The notes beneath the pieces were generated by a model. That model did not search any database and was not told the origin of the DNA. It saw only the letters and a list, made by a program, of their open reading frames with translations. This document shows positions 19,440 to 31,249 of a stretch of 64,000 bases of DNA, one piece after another. The position numbers and the translations under genes are program-made. This DNA comes from Blastobasis lacticolella (lineage: Eukaryota; Arthropoda; Insecta; Lepidoptera; Blastobasidae): assembly GCA_905147135.1 (NCBI GenBank), contig LR990057.1, positions 3,844,001 to 3,908,000 on the forward strand, written 5' to 3'. The stretch's first letter is position 1. Every line of letters starts with the position of its first letter.

Positions 19440-21507
19440 ACGACGTTCGCAATTTGAGTATAAATTAGAACACTTATCTCGTCGCGGTCTGATCTTTTTT
19501 CTCTTTTCTGCTACAGTTTTTCCGATGTAGCCGTTCTGCTCCCGCTCTATGTCAAGGAGTGCCGTAGGGGTGTCTGCGACGTCAACGTTTTGCTTTATCG
19601 ATATTTTCGAGATTGCACGGGGGGTAGCTTAGTAGTGAAATGATTTATGCGTCCAATTTATGGAATAGACTCGTTTCATGCACATCGACATGAGTGCGAA
19701 AGATAAACGATAGTTTTCCGAAGCGGCGCTGATGGTTTGGAGGGCTCGGTACATTATCGAAATAAATTTCCGTAAAAATACATTGCATACATGCATTGTT
19801 GAAAACGTAGGCAGGTATCTGAAGTTTATCTATTTGCAGACCATCGATGGTTTACTTTACACTATCGACGGTTTTATTTTGTCAGATAGGTACTCAATGT
19901 ACGGTCTACCAATACGATGCCGTGCGTATTAAAACTGCTTCTGCAACAGTTATCGACAGTCGACGTTTTCCCGGCGGGAAACCCGCCTCTCATATTTAAT
20001 TTAGCCGCGGAAGCAACAGGTTATTAGCACGGAGCTTTCCCGCCTAACTTTCCGGGCGTTCACTTTTTAAATTCCTCTCCTTCCCTTTCTAATTGGGCCG
20101 CCTTCTCTTTTGCCCGCGAATGAATGGAACTTGTTGCTCGTCGAGTCATTTCGCATTTTATTTTAAGACGTTCGATTTTTAAATGTGTGTCATTCGCGCG
20201 CGCCTCCTCAACCCCTTCGGTGCTATAGGCGATTGCCTCTCGATTTGATTTTCCGATGGTGCCGCCCGAAATTCGGGCCCATTACCGGTTACCCGTAAAA
20301 CTTATTTTAGCGTAATTTTCCGCTCCAACGGCGACGCTTTGGGTGTAAAAATTAACACGTTCGCTGCTTAATAATTTTCCACTGATTGACCCTATTGAAC
20401 TTGCCCCAATATTATTAGTTATTTTACCCGAAAATTTGTGATAACAGTGTCGCTAAAGGTCTCCGCACCTTTTCAAGCAAGTGTGGCTATTATCCCTTTA
20501 TAAAAAGGTTCGTTATGAGCCAGGGAACTTTCACGGTATACTGCCTACAGAGAAATTGATATGAGGCAGAAAACTGTGGAGGACGGGCTGTACCTTGCGA
20601 GGGCGAAGCTGTATAACGTTGGATACAACCGTATAGATATCAAATTGATGTAGCCAAGATACAAAGGACGCCCGACACAAAAGGAAAACCTCTAAACGAT
20701 ATTGCTGCCTCGATACAATATCTCATTTTGTGACAAATTGCGAGACATATCAAAATTCACATTTCTACCACGCACGCCTCTTTATACGTACACATAAAAA
20801 ATAAGGCTCTACAGTCATACGTGAAACGAAGCCCACGCCATATCTTACTTTCGAACCTACACGAATCTACATACATAAATATATTTTCTACTCACCACCC
20901 AATACATTTTATCTATGTTACCGTTGCCTTACTAGAAATTTGGGCCGGTCAAAAACGGCGTCACGTAGAAAAGTTGCTTCGAAATTTCACCCTTATCGCC
21001 GTTAAATGACGGTTGGAATTTGAAAAGCGACGTCGCGGGCGGTTATGTTTAGAGTGTAATAAACGCGCGATCGAGTCTCACGAGGTATTCTCAAGGGGTG
21101 AGCGTAGTTCTTGCGCTTAGATATAAAGAAAGGTAGATACTTATGAAATTCGAAGGAAAAACCACCCTTCCCTATACTTACACAGCGCAGTCGATTCGGT
21201 TTTCGCGGAGGAAATTGTAGCGTAGTTTGAGCGGGACATTCGCTCAGCGAACGCCGCCTGGAGACGACGATTTTCTCGAATTTCCTTCGGGACGCGTCTC
21301 CGGTTTCCAAATTTGAATTTTGCCATTCGATTTTTTTTGTTCCTTTTTTTATCGGTGGCCCGCATTTAATGTAACGCGCGAATATTTGAAGCAGTACGCG
21401 CGGCTTTTCTTTAGTTTGTTTTACTTTTTTATTATGTGTTAACTGTAAAATTTTATCGCGTCGCGGTTGAACTGATAACTTGAAAACTATCGGCGGGCAC
21501 CAGAAAG
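19440..21507 (+). other. Repeat-free GC-richer block ending at a splice-donor sequence
   Basis: For about 2 kb no recognised mobile element occurs, and CpG-containing words are more frequent than in flanking DNA (for example around 19960-20350 and 21000-21420). The block ends with CACCAGAAAG|GTAAGATT, a strong match to the insect 5' splice-site consensus at 21507/21508. This could be a promoter with a non-coding first exon on the plus strand, or simply conserved regulatory DNA. No initiator, TATA box or coding frame decides it. The frames at 21002-21365 (minus) are short and lack known domains. Confidence 0.25.
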
Positions 21508-21509
21508 GT

Positions 21510-22640
21510 AAGATTTATGAACTATTTTAGTTTTTTAAGATAAAACATTAACAATTATCAACTTTTAAACATCACAGAATTTTATTTTAACTTTCCTGTT
21601 GACATGGACGCGAAGAAAGTTTTTCTAAAGTATACAAATATTTTGAATGTTCGTTACGACGACGTATTTCGACATTAATTATGCTAAAAACTAGTTATTA
21701 AATTGAAAATTATTGAACTTACTCCTTTGTTTAAGCATAACAAAAATGTATGATCTAATAAAACCATCTAAAATTCTGAACCGTGGGCTTAAAATTCCAT
21801 GCAGTCGTCATAAATATGGCGTGTCATAAATAAGACACGACGTTAGACAAATAATTATGTCACTAATGAAGCACCCACAATGACAAGCAAGGCGTGGCCA
21901 GTCCCAGTTGTCATTCAAATGGCAACTGAAATTATGACAGACATGACAAGCTTGCCCAGTAGGCGAGCGGTGGCAGTTGACATTATATTGGACCAGTATT
22001 ACTGGCCGGTTAGACAATGGAACACTTTTGAATTAAATTAAGAGACATTCTAGTTAATTTAAGGTTCGTATATTTGAATTTGGAACGGGTTTTCGAGTAT
22101 TTTATAGTGCCTTGATTGTTGATTGTTCTGCAACATTCTAGTAGAACTATTTATTTATTGTTTCCGTAATTTTATGGGTGTATTGTAGTTACAACTTACT
22201 TGAATTTAGTATTTCGAATTCGCTCGTATTTCTTAATTAGGATTTATTACCTTTAATTGTTAAGGAGTGTAATTCGTTAACATTATATCCAATTCATACA
22301 TATTTCAATTATTTAATGAAAAAAGAGACTTCAATAGTAGACTTACTGAAATAAATTGAAAGTTAGCATTAAAACTTACTTTAAGTTATTTGATGTTCCA
22401 TAAACCTATTTAGCAAAAATATTTTTGTCTTGAACTGTCACTGCAACGATTGAATTAAGGGCTGAGGTTTCAATCCCCAGTTAAAATTTATCTGCCCAAT
22501 AAAGTAATATACACAAAAATTAAAACAATCTGTAATCCTTCAGTTATATGATACTATTTTATTTTAGTCGCTTAATAACTTATCAGACTGATATGTTTTA
22601 TTTGAGGATTGAAAAATCGGCCCTAAAAGAGACAAATCAT
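21510..22640. other. Unique AT-rich DNA, no gene seen
   Basis: Follows the putative donor, so it would be intron if that call is right. Contains a small hairpin word (GTGTC then GACAC, near 21822-21838) and otherwise nothing I can support. Confidence 0.45.
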
Positions 22641-22647
22641 AATAATT

Positions 22648-22937
22648 ATCTTGGCGTTAATGTCTCAGTTCTTTCGCGGGCGCACGCAGGGCCCGGGGTC
22701 CGCCTTGCACATAATCTAGGATTTGGCAGATTAGATAATTACAGAGAAGCGACTGCCATCTTACCTCCGTGACCCTGCTACTAGGGGAACCTGACCAGAA
22801 TGGATCATGGTTACACATTCAGTCACTCAGAGCATCGGTTAGTGTTCAATTCATGTACGTAACTCAGAAAAGAGTCATTAGTACATGGCGGCAGTGGGAT
22901 TCGAACCCGGTACCTCTCGCTTGCGAGTCGGATACCT
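22648..22937 (-). mobile_element. SINE S1, minus strand
   Basis: From the tail (ATCTTGGCGTTAATGTCTCA) to the head (GCAGTGGGATTCGAACCCGG, with box B complement TTCGAACC; then TACCTCTCGCTTGCGAGTCG). About 50 bases of the body between CACATTCAGTCACTCAG and AGCATCGGTTAGTG are missing relative to 62199-62538. The head end joins the first unit of the tandem duplication at 22850-23628. Confidence 0.7.
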
Positions 22938-23628
22938 TTATTCTAATTATTCTAAACATAACATCCACGAAAGACACAACCCATAATATTTTAGCAAAAG
23001 AGTTATATGAAACGTCAAATAACTTTCATGAATAAACTTAGTAATTTTTTATCTATTTCATCACGCGTAGTAGACATATCGAGGTCCATAAAAATGTTAT
23101 AGTAACTGAGGAACAACATTATAGTAACTAAAGAACTTACAAAGCGGGAAATATTCTTCCCGAAACGGGAGATCAATTACAAATTCCTCCACATATACTC
23201 GCCGATAGTTCCCTCCCTGAGTCTTAACCTCAACTAATGTACATAACTCAGAAAAGAGTCATTAGTACACGGCGGCAGTGGGAATCGAACCCGGTACCAC
23301 TCGCTTGCCTTGACCACCGCCGCTCTTTAAGACTTAGCAAATTTATTCTGAACCCAACATCCACTAAGTAGACAAAACCATAATAATTTAGCTAAAGAGG
23401 TTTATGAAACGTCAAATAACTTTTATAAATTCGACCAGTTATATCACGCGTAGTAAACAAAAGTATTTGAGGTCCATAAAAACGTTATAGTAACTTAGAA
23501 TAAAGCGGGAAATATTCTTCCAGAAACGGGAGATCAATCACAAATTCCCGATCGCGGCTCCGGCGGGGTTGGCTGTACCTACCTCCGCATATACTCGCCG
23601 ATAGTTCCCTCCCTGAGTCTTAACCCTC
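22850..23628. repeat. Imperfect tandem duplication, ~0.36-0.40 kb unit
   Basis: Three ordered anchors occur twice: AACTCAGAAAAGAGTCATTA at 22861 and 23245, GCGGGAAATATTCTTCC at 23144 and 23505, and ATATACTCGCCGATAGTTCC at 23193 and 23589. The offsets are 384, 361 and 396, so small indels separate the units. GTCCATAAAAA and ACGTCAAATAACTTT are also repeated in order. The second unit has ~33 bp of GC-rich sequence near 23548-23580 that the first lacks. The unit includes the SINE head, so duplication followed SINE insertion. Confidence 0.75.
23231..23325 (-). repeat. SINE S1 head, second copy within the duplication
   Basis: TAATGTACATAACTCAGAAA, GCAGTGGGAATCGAACCCGG and ACCACTCGCTTGCC repeat the SINE head of the first unit. 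One base inside the box B complement differs (GGAATCGAACC versus GGATTCGAACC). Its presence without a SINE body is explained by the tandem duplication rather than by a separate insertion. Confidence 0.6.
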
Positions 23629-23634
23629 CTGCCG

Positions 23635-23900
23635 CTATCTGTGCGGAGTAGGGTGCCCTCGTATGTATATGTAACGCACGTAGGGTAGAGGACAAATCGA
23701 TAGTACGCCTTTGTGAACCTTCGGCTGAGGATGCTTTTTTTTTGTAGGAACAGGGTATTTTGAAAGAAAATGAAGTTTTCGAAAAATATTTTAGTTAGGT
23801 ATGTAATGTAACTTCAAAAAATCCGGCATGAAGTAAAAGAGATATACTTAAGTAATTTTAGCAAAAATAAATTAACAATCGCGGAATAATTTACAATGCT
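23635..23900. other. Unique DNA, no gene seen
   Basis: No frame or repeat recognised. A T run sits at 23737-23745. Confidence 0.45.
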
Positions 23901-23902
23901 TA

Positions 23903-24006
23903 GGGCAGCTTGCACTAAATTCTTAAACTTAAACTTAAACAAAACACTTAAACTAAAAAGCTCAAACGTCGTTCTTAAACGCGTTTAAAAATTTGCCACA
24001 AGCCGC
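23903..24006. mobile_element. Palindromic MITE M1
   Basis: Left arm GGGCAGCTTGCACTAAATTC then TTAAAC; right arm GTTCTTAAACGCGTTTAAAA then ATTTGCCACAAGCCGC. The ~104-bp palindrome has no coding content. Extra TTAAAC units on the left arm look like slippage. Confidence 0.6.
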
Positions 24007-24009
24007 TTC

Positions 24010-24870
24010 ATGGCTTAAACTTCATTTAAATCACAGTTTAAATAACGATTTTACGACAAAACTCCTATTAATGAAACTGTCAAAACAATATTTGTTCTTT
24101 AAATTTTATGGCAATAGATTAACAGTTGCGCGTCTCCATTAAATAAAAAATGTAATAGAAATACATTCAATTATAGAAATATGTCGTATGGAAATATGTG
24201 AAAGAACACGGGGAGCATGTATTTAATTATTTAAAACGTGTCGTGTTGCCGTTTTTTACGTGCAACCAGTTAATTTATGGCATGACCAAACGGGGAATCG
24301 AACGCGCAGCTATTCATTTAGCGATGTGGAGTAGCGTCGTAAAATTTTATTTTGTTGTTTGTATTTAAAAGATGCCTAATAAAGAACCCGCTTAATCGGC
24401 TGTGATCGCTACTGACGATTATTGCGACGCAACATTATACTTCTCTTTTTTTTTAATTCAAACGAGTCGTTTGGAATTTGTAAATTGGAAAGTTTTGAAT
24501 TTGGAATTTGTTGTCGATCACGCTAGATTCAGCTTTGGCGTTCCCAGAGAAAATTGTCGATGCGCCTATTAAGCCGGTATTAAGGCGAATTGCCCTATCA
24601 ATTTAGTTTTAAGTCTATTTCCCTTTGTAATAAAGTAATAAAATTTTATTAATTAAAAAGAGAGTGGTGTTTCTGACCACCTACGGTTCTCCAGAGTTGA
24701 AATACGTTATTAGGGTCGAGGAGCGTAATTGACGCTTCACGGTACTTATTTTGAATGTCTTCATCGTTATTTTCAGCTCTAAAGGTATTTTATATGCCGA
24801 CAATTACCGACCTCATCTTCATTTAATTTTATGTGAATAACCGTCGGATAACATTCGACCAAGTTTTCTT
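24010..24870. other. Unique AT-rich DNA, no gene seen
   Basis: No frame of note and no recognised repeat. Confidence 0.45.
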
Positions 24871-24884
24871 AAACTATTTTATTG

Positions 24885-24990
24885 AAACAAAGCTAAGTAT
24901 CGTCTCGATTAAACTAGTTTTTAATAGACAAAACCGTCCATCTGTTCGGGAGCTACGATGCCAGATACACAAAGCCAAAGATACTCAGAT
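24885..24990 (-). repeat. Interspersed repeat family E, minus strand
   Basis: On the plus strand, AAGCTAAGTATCGTCTCGAT, AAACTAGTTTTTAATAGACA and CTGTTCGGGAGCTACGATGC are the mirror of landmarks at 63080-63190 (CATCGTAGCTCCCGAACGGA, TTTATCTATTTGAAAGC and GTTTAATTGAGATAGTGCTT). A ubiquitous lepidopteran repeat pattern; the class is unknown to me. Confidence 0.5.
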
Positions 24991-24999
24991 GTATATCTG

Positions 25000-26055
25000 A
25001 TAATATATATTTTTTCGTCGACGGTAAAAAAAACATTTACCCTTACTTGTAAGCTAGAAAAGCCTCAAACGGTTCGCTCAACTCTCCAAACATTAAAAGG
25101 AGACAACGAATAATCCAAACTACATTTTGTTATAGGATTCGGGGTAATATTATTATACAGAGTCCCCACCCCCAAGTTGTCAATCGATCAAACATGTGCA
25201 AACAGTATACGCGGTGTGCTATCCCCAAAACGACCTAACACGTGAACACTGAAATAGCAAAAATGAACCTTAGCCGTGAGCCGGCACGATTCGTTTTCGA
25301 GACGTCAAGAAAGTTTTTTATGCCCACTGTATTTTGACTTTTTGCAATTTGGACATATTTCACTGGTACATAAGGAGTCATAGGAGCGATGGAAAATGTA
25401 TTGACAAATATATCAAGTTACAATATCCATTAGGATATTGTTTATACCCAATTTATCGAGTGCTTTATGGACTCGTCTTTCTGTGTGTGGATTTCGCGAT
25501 ATTTGCCGTTATGTCTCACATTTATGTTAGAATCTATTACGATCTAGAAATCAGAGATTAAAACCACGATGTGAAGATTCGCTACTACTTTTAAGATTCG
25601 ATTCGCTAAAAACTGCTTATGGGAAAATAATGTAGTAAATGCCAAGGAATATATCATCATTATCGTAGCGTCTATCCCGACGTCTGCCAGAGTCCGCTTG
25701 ACAAGACACAACACTAATGAAATGAATGGTATGAAAGCAATTAATAGCCGTGTTGTGAAATTACCTAATTATATTAATACACTTTTATTCGACTACAATC
25801 TAGTATTGTACTTACTTTTTGAATCAGTATTTAGTAGAACGTCTAACTCAAAATTTTCAAGTAGTTATAATACTTAAGTGATGGAACTTCAAAATAATTT
25901 TTCCGCTCATTGAACATTTATCTAAAATAAAGCACGCTCACCTTTAAATTACAATATTTAAAACACTTGAACTTATCACTAACACTGTCAGTAAAACTAT
26001 AGAGACAACTTAATAATGAAAAGCAAAAAACAACTATTTGTAAAAAAAACAGATT
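25000..26055. other. Unique DNA, no gene seen
   Basis: A 75-codon plus frame (25334-25561) is rich in Y, I and F and reads like AT-rich noise. No repeats recognised. Confidence 0.45.
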
Positions 26056-26058
26056 CCA

Positions 26059-26496
26059 TTAAAGCCCTGTCGATCTTCGCACACGTCTGAGCACTGATGT
26101 TGAACATATTTGAATGCCACAAAAATGTCCTGTGACCTTATCTTTCGACGTGAATAAATTATTACCATATTCTTTTTTTGGGTTCCATGCCCCCATCGAC
26201 AGCGAAAGGGTTAAACTATTTCTATAGTTCAACCCTACGAGGCTATGGGTCGTGAATTTGCATATAATTTTTAGTTTATTATTTATATTGTAAAGAGGGG
26301 TCCCTATTGTCATGTTAACGGTGCCGTAGGTTGATGAATTGGCCGTATTATTGGGGATTACTGGAGGTGTGTCGTGCGTACGCGCATGTTTATGACATCC
26401 GCAGACTCTTCTAGAGATCACAAGTTTTGGTGTGTGTCTGCTAATACCGTTGGCAAAGCAAGGTTGATCAAGGACTTCTATTGGGGACCCTGACAC
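26059..26496 (-). other. 145-codon open frame of unknown status
   Basis: Joint-longest frame in the window, from an ATG at 26496 to a stop near 26059. The first ~22 residues (GSPIEVLDQPCFANGISRHT) match a second locus at 8533-8589 in the same frame. That suggests a multicopy, once protein-coding sequence rather than a single gene. The remainder has C-x-C-H-x3-H-like spacing (CGCHKHARTH, about residues 32-41) but not a standard zinc finger. I see no splice sites or poly(A) context that settle it. Most likely a repeat-derived frame. Confidence 0.2.
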
Positions 26497-26499
26497 TTG

Positions 26500-28240
26500 T
26501 TCATAGTCTTAGTTTATATTCCACAGTTGTAGTGTGGTATATACGGCGTTCACACCACTGGTGGAGTCTTGTTTAGAGAAGATCTTTTATTGCATACTGC
26601 AGATAAATTCATCTAGAATTCTAGTAGAGAAAGATTTTCAGTACATCCTGCAGCTGTTATAGAGTCTTGTTGTCACAAACACATTCTCGCAAAAACATGA
26701 TCTCTATCATTACATAGCTCTGGACATTAGTATCGTAAAGGGTCTTGAAGAATTATATGTCATAGTCTAAATGAAACACTATGGCTGGGAGCTCATTCCT
26801 CATCCGAACAGAACGAGAGAATAACGTTGCATCAACGACAGAGGGTCTATGTTATGTGGATTAGAGCCCAGTGCGTTTCAAATAGAGTTTTATAACTTTT
26901 TAATAATGGTCACCTCTTATTTCTACATACGAAACGTGTGAGATAGCTAATGTTGTAGTCTTTCGACGTCGCTCATGATGACTATTACAACTAAGGATAG
27001 TTTACGACCTAAGGTTTGCCACTAAAGACATTGCTAGGAGACAACGGGTCCGACTAACTAGCGTACGATCCGACGAATACATAATCTTATGAACTTCTAG
27101 GTCCTTGGGTATTAAAATCCCTAATGTTCATTCCTACAGATTATTTGAATCTTTATCGGCTGATTCCTTGACCCTTGCTACAACTCGACTTTGAATCAAC
27201 TGTCTAGCTGCCTCTAGATCGTAAGTGTCGTAAGTAGAGTGCTTTTAGTAGTAGCGCCGATCTACGAACGCTGGCCGATCTTAAGCGACAAGTTCCAATC
27301 GTCAATCGCGATATAATCGCTACGAAGTGATTACCATCTTGGCTAGACCCGCTGTGTGACTCCAACAGCTAGCGCCAAGCGCTAGTAACAAAGCTTATGG
27401 TGTGACTGCTACCACTCTGGTAGGAATCGGGCCTAACAGTAAACTCCATTACAAATATTAAAAATGAAAAATTAAATTAGGTTCGTTGGTTACTTCCTTC
27501 TTGTAGCACGCAGTACTGGGATAACGGATTGGCGTTATATTGGCATTATAAGAGTGGTAGGTATACCTAATATTTTTATCGCAGCCTCAACGAACGACGT
27601 TACTAGAACAATGTAGCGGATATCCTCCAAAATAATAGCAACTTATCACATCTCGATCTACAATTGCAATTCAATTCATTCTAAAACCATTGTAATAAAG
27701 ACGCATTATTAAACATAATAAGTCATTCTATTTAATAAAATAATAGTCCATCCTTTCAGATACGATCACGTTACTTATTATCTATGATTATTAATATTGG
27801 TAACCACAATGCGACCGATGGACCGGAAGTTGTTCTTTTTTTCTTTTGTTGGCCGTTGTTTAACCCTTCCGGTAGCGGTCTTGAATGAGACCTCTTTATG
27901 GCTCACGTTTTGAATCTGTGTGTGTCTTATTTTTCAATAGTTGTTTTTATTGTGTGCCCACTAATCAGATCAAAATTTTGTGTAAGTTGCGAAAATTAAA
28001 GTACTTTACTAGTTGTAGCTATTGATTGTATAACATTTACTAATATAAATTCTTTAAAAAAAACTTAAATTTTGTATTATACCTAAATGAAGTATATTTT
28101 TGACATTGCAGTCAAACTAAAAACATACAAAAAAGAAATACTTAAATGTTTCATCATTCTAGTAGGTGGAATAACGTTAACGACACAGATACATAAATAG
28201 GTAATAAGTGTATGAAAATTTAAATTCAGTATCACAAATT
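26500..28240. other. Unique DNA, no gene seen
   Basis: GC-moderate from 26840 to 27440, AT-rich after that. GCTAGCGCCAAGCGCTAG (27369-27386) is a short palindrome. No gene structure recognised. Confidence 0.45.
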
Positions 28241-28264
28241 ATATGATGTATTTCCCTGAAGCTT

Positions 28265-28334
28265 TTGAAAGAATAAATAGATACTTCGACTATATTCAAT
28301 TGTCCACGCAATCGAAGTCGCGGGCAACAGCTAG
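28265..28334 (+). mobile_element. Helitron 3' end
   Basis: CACGCAATCGAAGTCGCGGG then CAACAGCTAG|T is the standard lepidopteran Helitron 3' terminus, ending in CTAG with T as the next base. No matching 5'-TC end with the TTTGTTTGTTTG stretch was found upstream, so this is a 5'-lost or heavily decayed copy. Confidence 0.55.
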
Positions 28335-28339
28335 TAGAT

Positions 28340-28955
28340 ACATAAATCCAGCTATAAGAAATCCCGCATGTAAATATAAATTGGGCTTAATGTTTAGCTA
28401 TTACAAGTATTCTACCAGCGAGATAAGTTATATGAAGTAATTTATAAGGACTAGACCCTCTCCCATAATTGTACTTACAGCTTAATCAGATTTCAACATA
28501 AAAGACATTAATCGATTGTCAAGACGTTAATAGGAAAAAAAAACACCATAATCCCAGAATTGATTGAACACCTGTTCTAGTTTCCGGTCTCTATAAAATG
28601 GAATGAGCTTAATTTATTTCGGTTTAGTGGTTTTAGTGTACGGATTTATGGACTGGTATTTATTTTTATAAGATTTATTGATATTGCTTTTACAGTAATT
28701 CAGATCGCTATAACTTTTTATGTGCCACAAACTTGCTTATCTGTGAGAGGTATCTTGCGAGAAAAGATTTATTGGTCTGTGGCTAAGAATTCAAAGAGAA
28801 CATGATTATAACTTGTCATTCGCTTATACAATGTTGCTGTTCGAGTATAGATTTGATTGGTTCGCTTATTTCTTCTATACTGCTTAAAATATTGGCTAAT
28901 AGGGTCTTTACCGGTAATCAATGTATTGCTAATTTAAATAATGGATCTTTGATAA
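28340..28955. other. Unique AT-rich DNA, no gene seen
   Basis: No frame above 60 codons wholly inside and no recognised repeat. Confidence 0.45.
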
Positions 28956-28961
28956 AGATTA

Positions 28962-29087
28962 AATGAATGAATGAATAAATGAATGAACACTTTATTGCAC
29001 AAATACATGATACTAACGGTACATATCGGTAACGGTAATGGAGAAATCAACAGGCGGCCTTATCGCTTAAATCGATTTCTTTCAAGC
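28962..29087 (-). mobile_element. LINE 3' end with (GAAT)n tail, minus strand
   Basis: Second, better copy of the element at 1953-2062. GAATGAATGAATAAATGAAT leads into ACACTTTATTGCAC, ACATATCGGTAACGGTAATG and GGCGGCCTTATCGCTTAAAT, then CGATTTCTTTCA. On the minus strand this is a 3' UTR with a poly(A) signal and a tetranucleotide tail. Confidence 0.65.
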
Positions 29088-29089
29088 GA

Positions 29090-31030
29090 AATAAATAGTT
29101 CATAGTTAGTAGTAGTAAGGCGACAGTAACACATTTCCAACAGATGTCTGGTGTTTGCTAAAAAACTATGATATGACTCTTTGACATTCACTTCAACACA
29201 AATTTCCCCAATAAGGGACAAGTTGCGTCAAATATTTACGAGAAAAAAAGCGAAAACACTCCACACACAAAACCTCTATTATAATAATCACCGAAGTATT
29301 GATCAAATATTGGCACAAACGAAAAAAAAAGCTGCAAAAGAACCACTACACGCGCAGACAAAACAAACATTTCACGGGTTTATGGCAACAAAAAAAAAAA
29401 CACGCAAACGTCTATGCACAATGAGGGCCGTCCTATTGTGAGGAATTTGACTATTCTTTGTTTAAAATGCTGATTTATAGGCTATTAAACCCTTTTTCTA
29501 TCAATGTATGGATAGATAAATTTATGCGTATTATTTCGTTGTAAAAAATGGTGGTTATATTTTATCGACGCGACAAAGGTGAGCGGAGGGTTGAGCGGCT
29601 GACGGTTAGCGCATATGACTCGTTCCATATTTTTTTTTTAAAGACGGCAATGCAGTTTGTTACTAAGCGGGTTGTTGTATCTTTTTACTTAATTAGTATT
29701 TTTTACTAATTTGAGAATTTGCAATTTTTTTTTTATGTCGGCTCCGGAGTGTTACTATAAAATGAAAAGGAAGTAAGAGCATGATGATACTGATTTTAAT
29801 AATCATTTGTATATTTAAACCACCTGTTAAATAAAAATTACAGAGTTTACAAGCCTAACAGTTTGTTATCTTCCATTTACAATGCAGACATTTTAGTAGA
29901 ATATAATCTTTGTCCATCTTCATAATCAATACCAAACAACAAATTAAACAAGACTTACCAGTTCCTTCAAACTCGTAACTTGTCAAAAAAATAATTAAAA
30001 CTTGAACACACGCCGTAACTTAAAAAAAAAAAGAATTAACACCCCTCCGTGACATTAAAAGCCCCGAGTAGGTGCCCCAGTTCCGAACAGCGTCCAAACA
30101 ACTTTCACCTACCCCCGTAGAAGAAAACGAACCAACTAAACGTCCCTGAACCGGGTAAATGGCGTGAGAAAAAAGTAATTTTCATTCATAAAACCATTTT
30201 CTTAGAAGCACCCGAGCGGGACAGAGATAGCGGAAGGCGTAGCGGCGTCCCACTCGCACGCACTCATTTTTAATGCACTTTCCCCGAAGTCGCTTTTATG
30301 GGTCTTTTTTGAGACGTAACTGAGACGGAGGTACTTGCGTCTTAGAGTTTTTTAGTTCAAATTTTCGCACAGTCTACTGAAGCATTTTGGGTGCCTTTTA
30401 TTCTTTCTAATAACACCCCAAAAATGTAAAACACTGGCAGTTTAAAAAAATCGAATCGTTGATACCTAATTCAACGGCCGATATTCGAAAAGAGCGTTCC
30501 AAATTCAAATTTCTCTCTCACACGACATTAGTCGCATCAAGCACAGCCAATAAAGTGCTATTTAAATAAACCAATCAGTTGTGAACAGTTTTTGAATATC
30601 GAACTGCTATCGAAGCCGGTTTGAACTAGTTTTAATCCTTTGAGTGGTGCTTGTGACATAAAGGGATGCTACCGTATTGTGTTGTCATAATTTATTGTCA
30701 CTGACACCGGTTCGGAATGTCCTACATATTTTTTATGGGTGCTCAGTGAGTAATAGGTCGGTTCTAAGCTGTAGTCAGCGGCAGCTTGAAGTTTTATTAG
30801 CCGCATATTTGCATATTCTAAGTATAAGGTTGTGGTAGATTTTTTGCTTGACCCGTAATTTTGATATTCGTGAATTATTTATAAGACCGTTACCATTTTA
30901 CAGAAGTTCTAAGTTTGTTAGAAAACTTGCCTCTTGTCAATAACTGTCTAGAAGGTCACACAATTTTTAGTACACAATATGATATTATGTTCAATGGCAA
31001 ACATAAGCATTTATATTGTCACGTCTCACA
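29090..31030. other. Unique DNA, no gene seen
   Basis: The 86-codon frame at 29181-29441 is lysine and threonine rich because of A runs. From about 30050 to 30660 the sequence is more complex and repeat-free, with CpG-containing words, and might hold regulatory DNA. Nothing specific supports that. Confidence 0.4.
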
Positions 31031-31035
31031 AACTC

Positions 31036-31245
31036 CTTACGGCGACTTTATGTTTTCGAGGGAAAGGATCGTGGAAGGAGTCGCCTTAGGCTGGAAATGG
31101 GCAGGCACTTTTTACATTGTTCTATTTATAACACTGCGATCTTCAACCCGCCTGCCAAGAGTAGAGATTATGGCAATCACCTCGCCTGTCGTGGGCCTAA
31201 GTCCTTCCGTGGACTGTTATGGGCTGTGCTGATATTCTCACGTCC
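31036..31245 (+). repeat. Family B interspersed repeat
   Basis: ACGGCGACTTTATGTTTTCG, TTAGGCTGGAAATGGGCAGG, TTATAACACTGCGATCTTCA, CCGCCTGCCAAGAGTAGAGA, TTATGGCAATCACCTC and TGGACTGTTATGGGCTGTGC appear in the expected order. Two overlapping ~100-codon frames here (30915-31232 and 31016-31315) are read-through of this repeat. Confidence 0.6.
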
Positions 31246-31249
31246 GTAT

